Origin: an uncultured Rhodocyclaceae bacterium
GTDB lineage: Bacteria > Pseudomonadota > Gammaproteobacteria > Burkholderiales > Rhodocyclaceae
Direction: 5' to 3'
Length of the DNA: 64,000 nt
Assembly (NCBI GenBank): GCA_907163225.1
Contig: OU015322.1
Location: 1,398,501-1,462,500 of the forward strand
Shown piece after piece: positions 59,752-64,000 of the stretch. Position 1 is the stretch's first letter; the number at the start of each line of letters is the position of its first letter. Below the pieces are notes generated by a model. That model did no database searches and was not told where the DNA came from. It saw only the letters and a list, made by a program, of their open reading frames with translations. Position numbers and translations under genes: made by a program.

Positions 59752-60529
59752 AAGTGGGCCTGCGCCCAATGCGAAACCCTGATGCAGGCACCGGTGCCCG
59801 CCCATGTGATCGACAAGGGCATCCCGACCAACGGCCTGCTCGCCCATGTGCTGATCGCCCATGTGCTGATCGCCAAATACCTGGATCACCTACCGCTGTA
59901 TCGCCAGGAAGGGATCTTCGGCCGCGCCGGCTTGCCAATCCCGCAATCCACCCTGGCCGAATGGGTGGGCCGGATGGGCGTGACCCTGCAACCGCTGGTC
60001 GATGCGCTCAAAGTTGAGATGCTCACCTACCCGGTCCTGCATGCCGACGAAACGCCGGTGGCAATGCTTGATCCGGTAGCCGGCAAGACCCATCGGGCTT
60101 ACTTATGGTCCTACAGCATCGGCGCCTTCGAGCCGGTCAAGGCGGTGATCTATGACTTCGCCGACAGCCGGGCCGGCAAACATGCCAGGGAATTCCTCGG
60201 CGACTGGCGTGGTACGCTCGTCTGCGACGATTACTCTGGCTACAAGGCGCTGATTGCCGACGGCATCACCGAAGCCGGCTGCATGGCGCATGCGCGCCGG
60301 AAATTCTTCGGTCTGCATGCCAACAACCAGAGCCAGATTGCCCAGCAGGCGCTGGTCTATATCCAGAAGCTCTACCAGGTTGAGCGGGAAGTCGCCGAAC
60401 TGGCACCTGACGAACGGCAACGAATACGCCAGGAACGGGCCAAGCCGATTCTCGATGAACTCCATGACTGGCTGACCCGGCACCGATTGCAGGTGCCGAA
60501 TGGGTCATCGACAGCCAAAGCGATTGATT
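59752..60529 (+). pseudogene. tnpC: IS66 TnpC transposase, middle part (older copy)
   Basis: KWACAQCETLMQAPVPAHVIDKGIPTNGLL, the first catalytic region VLHADETPVAMLDPVAGKTHRAY, DDYSGYKALI and CMAHARRKFFGLH are present. The N-terminal 150 residues or so are missing, and a short duplication repeats AHVLI in LLAHVLIAHVLIAKY. It breaks at STAKAID, where the second IS66 is inserted, and resumes at 62945. Confidence 0.88.
60522..60529. repeat. target-site duplication, left copy
   Basis: GATTGATT, repeated exactly at 62937-62944, an 8-bp duplication as IS66 elements produce. Confidence 0.92.
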
Positions 60530-60597
60530 GTAAGCCCCCGGCGAAGTCATCTGTGAATTGAAGGCTTAGACCGTGAAGACAGTGTCCACTAAGAACG

Positions 60598-60984
60598 ATG
60601 GTGGACACTATGGAAATTGAGAAGCCAAGCCGCCGCAGGCGGAACCATACCGAAGAGTTCAAGCAGGCAATGATCGCGGCCTGTTGTGAGACCGGGGCAT
60701 CAGTCGCCGGCATCGCACTCGCCAACGAGGTGAATGCAAATCAGGTCCGTCGCTGGATGCGGGAAAGAGGCATTGAGCCACCGAGCCGCAGCCTGCCGGC
60801 ACGGTCGATTTCATCGAAGTGCGTTGCCGAACCGGCATTTGTGGCGGTACCGATTCCCCCCATCGTCTCGAGCGTCCCCGACATCCGAATCGAAGTCCGG
60901 CGAGGCAACACGGCGGTGAAGATTGAATGGCCCGGACAGGCAGCGAGTGATTGTGCCGCCCGGTTGCGAGATTGGCTCCGGTGA
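60598..60984 (+). CDS. tnpA: IS66 accessory protein TnpA
   Basis: 128 residues. A helix-turn-helix region RRRNHTEEFKQAMIAACCETGASVAGIALANEVNANQVRRWMRERG is typical. A C-terminal part (IRIEVRRGNTAVKIEWP) ends at AARLRDWLR. The ATG at 60610 is an alternative start. The stop overlaps the tnpB GTG start. Confidence 0.9.
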   Translation: MVDTMEIEKPSRRRRNHTEEFKQAMIAACCETGASVAGIALANEVNANQVRRWMRERGIEPPSRSLPARSISSKCVAEPAFVAVPIPPIVSSVPDIRIEVRRGNTAVKIEWPGQAASDCAARLRDWLR

Positions 60985-61310
60985 TTCGGGTCGATGCCTT
61001 GTGGCTATCGACCACACCGCTCGACATGCGGGCAGGGACCGAGACGATCCTGGCCAGGGTCGTCTCGATGTTTGGCGAAGCCCGGCCGCACCACGCCTAT
61101 CTGTTTGCCAATCGCCGAGCTAACCGGCTCAAGGTGCTGGTCCATGATGGCTACGGCATCTGGCTAGCGAACCGTCGGCTCAATCAGGGGCGATTCTGCT
61201 GGCGACATGGCAATACGAGTGTTGAACTGTCCCGGTCGCAGTTTGATGCACTCGTCCTCGGTCTGCCCTGGGAGCGCCTGGCAGACGGCGGTGTAATCCG
61301 GATCGTTTGA
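60981..61310 (+). CDS. tnpB: IS66 accessory protein TnpB
   Basis: 109 residues beginning with GTG: MIRVDALWLSTTPLDMRAGTETILARVV, then HHAYLFANRRANRLKVLVHDGYGIWLANRRLNQGRF. It matches the IS66 Orf2 family throughout, with the PLDMRxG signature. GTGA overlap with tnpA. Confidence 0.93.
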   Translation: MIRVDALWLSTTPLDMRAGTETILARVVSMFGEARPHHAYLFANRRANRLKVLVHDGYGIWLANRRLNQGRFCWRHGNTSVELSRSQFDALVLGLPWERLADGGVIRIV

Positions 61311-61363
61311 CGGTCCACCAGTAGGGAAGTCCACGATAGCCAAAGGCTGTGGTGGCCGGCATC

Positions 61364-62902
61364 ATGCCGGTCATGTCCTTGCCCGCCAACCTTGATCAAC
61401 TCAGTGCTGACGAACTTCGCCAATTGGTGATTCGTCAGGCAGGCTTGCTGGCCGAGAGTGATCGTGAACTGAACTGGCGGCAGGGCAAGATCGACAAATT
61501 GACGCATGAATTGGCCGTGCACAAGCGCTGGCGCTTCGGGGTCAAGACCGAGCACTGGCCGGTTGAGCAGCGGCAACTGTTCGAGGAAACCATTGATGCC
61601 GATTTGGCCGCGATGGAAGAAGAACTGGCGCAACTCTCCACAACACCACCGAAGGCAAAAGGCCAAGCCAAGCGCCAGCCGTTGCCGGCAAGCCTGCCGC
61701 GTACCGACATTCAGCATGAGCCGGAATCGATGGTCTGCCCTTGTGGCTGCACGATGAAACGGATCGGCGAAGATGTCTCGGAGAGGCTCGATTACACGCC
61801 CGGCGTCTTCAGCGTTGAGCGCCACATTCGCGGCAAGTGGGTCTGTGGGCAGTGCGAAACGCTGATCCAGGCGCCGGTCCCGGCACACGTCATCGACAAG
61901 GGCATTCCGACCAGCGGACTGCTCGCGCAGGAACTGATTGCCAAGTACCTCGATCATCTGCCGCTCTATCGGCAGGAAGCGATGTTCGGTCGAGCCGGAC
62001 TGGCGATCCCGCAATCGACCCTGGCGCAATGGGTGGGGAAATGCGGGGTGGCCCTCCAGCCCCTGGTCGATGCCCTGAAGGGCGAGATGCTCGGGCATCG
62101 GGTGCTTCACGCCGATGAAACACCGGTCGCCATGCTCGATCCGGGGGCCGGCAAGACACATCGGGCCTATCTCTGGTCCTACAGCATCGGTGCCTTCGAG
62201 CCGACCAAAGCGGTGATCTATGACTTTGCTGAAAGTCGCGCCGGCCGGCACGCTCAGGAATTCCTGCGTGACTGGCGCGGCACACTGATTTGCGATGATT
62301 ACTCCGGTTACAAGGCGCTGCTGGCCAATGGCCTCACCGAAGCGGGCTGCATGGCGCATGCCCGGCGCAAGTTCTTCGATCTGCACAGCCAGAAGCAGAG
62401 CCTGATCGCCGGCGAGGCACTGGATTATTTCGGCAAACTCTATGGGCTCGAGCGGGAAGTCGTTGAACTCAATGCCGATGACCGACGACGAATCCGAGAG
62501 GCGAAAGCTCGGCCGATTGCTGACGAACTGAATGCCTGGCTGAGCCGGCAACGACAGTTGGTGCCCAATGGTTCAGGGACCGCCAGAGCCATCGACTACA
62601 GTCTGAAACGCTGGGTGGCGCTGACGCATTACCTGTCCGATGGTCAGGTGCCGATCGACAATAACTGGATCGAGAATCAGATTCGACCTATCGCGCTTGG
62701 TCGCAAGAACTGGCTATTTGCCGGAAGCTTGCGCGCCGGCAAACGCGCCGCCGCAATCATGAGTCTGGTCCAGTCGGCCAAACTCAATGGCCATGACCCG
62801 TTGGTCTATCTGAAAGATGTCCTGACTCGCCTGCCAACCCAACCGGCAAGCCGTGTCGGCGAACTACTGCCGCATCGCTGGCAGCCTCAAACTATCGCCT
62901 GA
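61364..62902 (+). CDS. tnpC: IS66 transposase TnpC
   Basis: About 512 residues. N-terminal coiled coil and leucine zipper-like part (LPANLDQLSADELRQLVIRQ), zinc-binding VCPCGCTMKRIGEDVSERLDYTPGVF and CGQCE, then the catalytic domain: HADETPVAMLDPGAGKTHRAYLW, DDYSGYKALLANGLTEAGCMAHARRKF and IDNNWIENQIRPIALGRKNW. Start chosen at 61364; GTG 61349 and ATG 61373 are also possible. Confidence 0.93.
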   Translation: MPVMSLPANLDQLSADELRQLVIRQAGLLAESDRELNWRQGKIDKLTHELAVHKRWRFGVKTEHWPVEQRQLFEETIDADLAAMEEELAQLSTTPPKAKGQAKRQPLPASLPRTDIQHEPESMVCPCGCTMKRIGEDVSERLDYTPGVFSVERHIRGKWVCGQCETLIQAPVPAHVIDKGIPTSGLLAQELIAKYLDHLPLYRQEAMFGRAGLAIPQSTLAQWVGKCGVALQPLVDALKGEMLGHRVLHADETPVAMLDPGAGKTHRAYLWSYSIGAFEPTKAVIYDFAESRAGRHAQEFLRDWRGTLICDDYSGYKALLANGLTEAGCMAHARRKFFDLHSQKQSLIAGEALDYFGKLYGLEREVVELNADDRRRIREAKARPIADELNAWLSRQRQLVPNGSGTARAIDYSLKRWVALTHYLSDGQVPIDNNWIENQIRPIALGRKNWLFAGSLRAGKRAAAIMSLVQSAKLNGHDPLVYLKDVLTRLPTQPASRVGELLPHRWQPQTIA

Positions 62903-62936
62903 CTCAGAAAACAACCTGGGTTCGCCGGGGGCTTAT

Positions 62937-62944
62937 GATTGATT
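62937..62944. repeat. target-site duplication, right copy
   Basis: GATTGATT, matching 60522-60529. Confidence 0.92.
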
Positions 62945-63249
62945 ACAGTCTCAAACGCTGGAAGGCGCTCGCCCATTACCTCGACGATGCTCAAGTACCC
63001 ATCGACAACAACTGGATCGAGAACCGCATCCGGCCGATTGCCACGGGCCGGAAGAACTGGCTATTTGCCGGCAGCCTGCGCGCAGGCAAACGGGCGGCCG
63101 CCATCATGAGTCTGATCCAGTCAGCCAAGTTGAACGGCCACGATCCGTTCCTCTACCTGAAGGACATCCTGGCTCGCCTGCCGACTCAGCCAAACAGCCG
63201 GATCGACGAATTGCTGCCGCACCGTTGGCTCCCCGAATCCGCTGCCTGA
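62945..63249 (+). pseudogene. tnpC: IS66 TnpC transposase, C-terminal part (older copy)
   Basis: YSLKRWKALAHYLDDAQVPIDNNWIENRIRPIATGRKNWLFAGSLRAGKR continues the sequence broken at 60529: KAID joined to YSLKRW. It ends HRWLPESAA. No internal stop is seen, so the older copy was still open here when the second IS66 arrived. Confidence 0.9.
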
Positions 63250-63336
63250 GTCAGAAATCAACCTGGGTTTGCCGGACGCTTACTGAATTTCGCTCAGACT
63301 GACAAATTAGAAATTCCTGACACCCTCCCCAATAGC

Positions 63337-63375
63337 AAAACCCCCCGTTACCTTTTGGCACCGGGGGGTTTTTAT
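63337..63375 (-). terminator. terminator of the rRNA operon
   Basis: CCCCCCG and CGGGGGG with inner complementary GTTACC/GGCACC-like bases, flanked by AAAA and TTTTT. It ends transcription from the 5S side on the minus strand. Confidence 0.88.
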
Positions 63376-63380
63376 GGGTT

Positions 63381-63493
63381 GTCTGGCGTTGACCTACTTT
63401 CGCGAGCGGAAGCTCACTATCATTGGCGCTCATCTGTTTCACGGTCCTGTTCGGGAAGGGAAGGGGTGGTACCAGAAGGCTATTGACGCCAGA
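63381..63493 (-). rRNA. rrf: 5S ribosomal RNA
   Basis: On the minus strand it begins TCTGGCGTCAATAGCCTTCT, contains CCCGAACAGGACCGTGAAAC and ends near GGTCAACGCCAGAC; the ends pair as in 5S helix I. About 113 nt. Confidence 0.93.
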
Positions 63494-63597
63494 CGTAACT
63501 TGTATGCTTCTCGTCGTTGGACGCGAAGCGCAAAATGGGTAGAAGGTTGATTGTTGTGACTGCGAATATGAATTACTGCAGTGTATTACAAGGTTAT

Positions 63598-64000
<403 letters not shown>

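Larger units (their letters stand above)
60530..62936 (+). mobile_element. complete IS66-family element inserted in the older IS66 copy
   Basis: Ends GTAAGCCCCCGGCGAA (60530) and inverted ATAAGCCCCCGGCGAA (62936), with an 8-bp direct repeat GATTGATT outside. It carries tnpA, tnpB and tnpC in the usual order, all intact, so it may be active. Confidence 0.95.
59751..63283 (+). mobile_element. older IS66-family element, left part lost, interrupted by a second IS66
   Basis: Transposase sequence starts directly at the IS21 end and the right end is marked by CCGGACGCTTAC (inverted GTAAGCGTCCGG, the IS66 terminal pattern) at 63283. tnpA, tnpB and the start of tnpC are absent. Confidence 0.82.

Noticed and set aside
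57329-59757. A target-site duplication around the IS21 element
   Set aside because: Left flank GATCGAA and right flank CAAGTGG do not match in any frame of 4-8 bp.
59751-60561. A complete transposase gene starting at 59626
   Set aside because: The first 40 codons are IS21 end sequence read by chance; true TnpC similarity begins at 59752 and ends at the inner IS66.

Overview
The window looks like chromosome from a betaproteobacterium of the order Rhodocyclales, with Dechloromonas/Azonexus-type gene content. This is inferred from gene families and gene order, not from a database match. The supports are high GC, the dapA-bamC and accA-tilS junctions, pilSR next to ampD, a nitrate uptake cluster with a NasT-type ANTAR regulator, NarX/NarL, many c-di-GMP and HDOD signalling proteins, and a GTP-type PEP carboxykinase beside a malic enzyme-phosphotransacetylase hybrid.

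Layout. 1-2200: the 3' end of an MmeI-like DNA methyltransferase, a membrane-anchored NERD protein and a HigBA toxin-antitoxin pair, a small defence-type cluster. 2220-8330: a lactate utilisation operon (lutA, lutB, half of an aldehyde dehydrogenase, a 2-hydroxyacid dehydrogenase, lutC, a small membrane protein) divergent from an IclR regulator. 8366-15850: a PBP7-type peptidase, malic enzyme, pckG, an aminotransferase and ampD. 15845-18995: pilR, pilS and a PP0621-type protein. 20000-28980: nitrate uptake, with narK/nasA, a PP2C phosphatase fused to a Ser/Thr kinase, an MFS protein, a CbiX-like chelatase, nasT and nrtABC. Both narK and nrtA have near-consensus sigma-54 promoters followed by paired short RNA hairpins of the kind ANTAR proteins bind. 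The nrtA leader then ends in an intrinsic terminator just before the gene.

29000-39660: a run of mostly overlapping or closely spaced signalling genes: PAS-GGDEF-EAL-REC-PAS, a 104-residue protein, an HDOD protein, a hemerythrin-histidine kinase, REC-HD-GYP, a stand-alone REC, then narX and narL. It reads as one oxygen, nitrate and c-di-GMP signalling locus. 39690-54715: mostly housekeeping genes (tRNA-Arg, uup, alkA-like, accA, tilS, dapA, bamC, rlmD) plus transporters and HDOD proteins, one of them frameshifted.

54715-63290: an accessory tract holding an internally deleted IS4-type element inserted in what looks like a terminator, a Bax-inhibitor-1 family gene, tRNA-Ser(UGA), a truncated thermonuclease gene, an IS21-family element whose istA carries a 16-bp duplication, and one IS66 element nested inside another with an intact 8-bp target duplication. 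The window ends in an rRNA operon on the minus strand (5S, then the 3' part of 23S).

Across the non-mobile part a motif close to CTGCGGTCAACCGGAAAA recurs on both strands, in genes and between them, and I saw no copy in the insertion sequences. It resembles DNA uptake signal sequences in layout and is the most unexpected genome-scale signal here.
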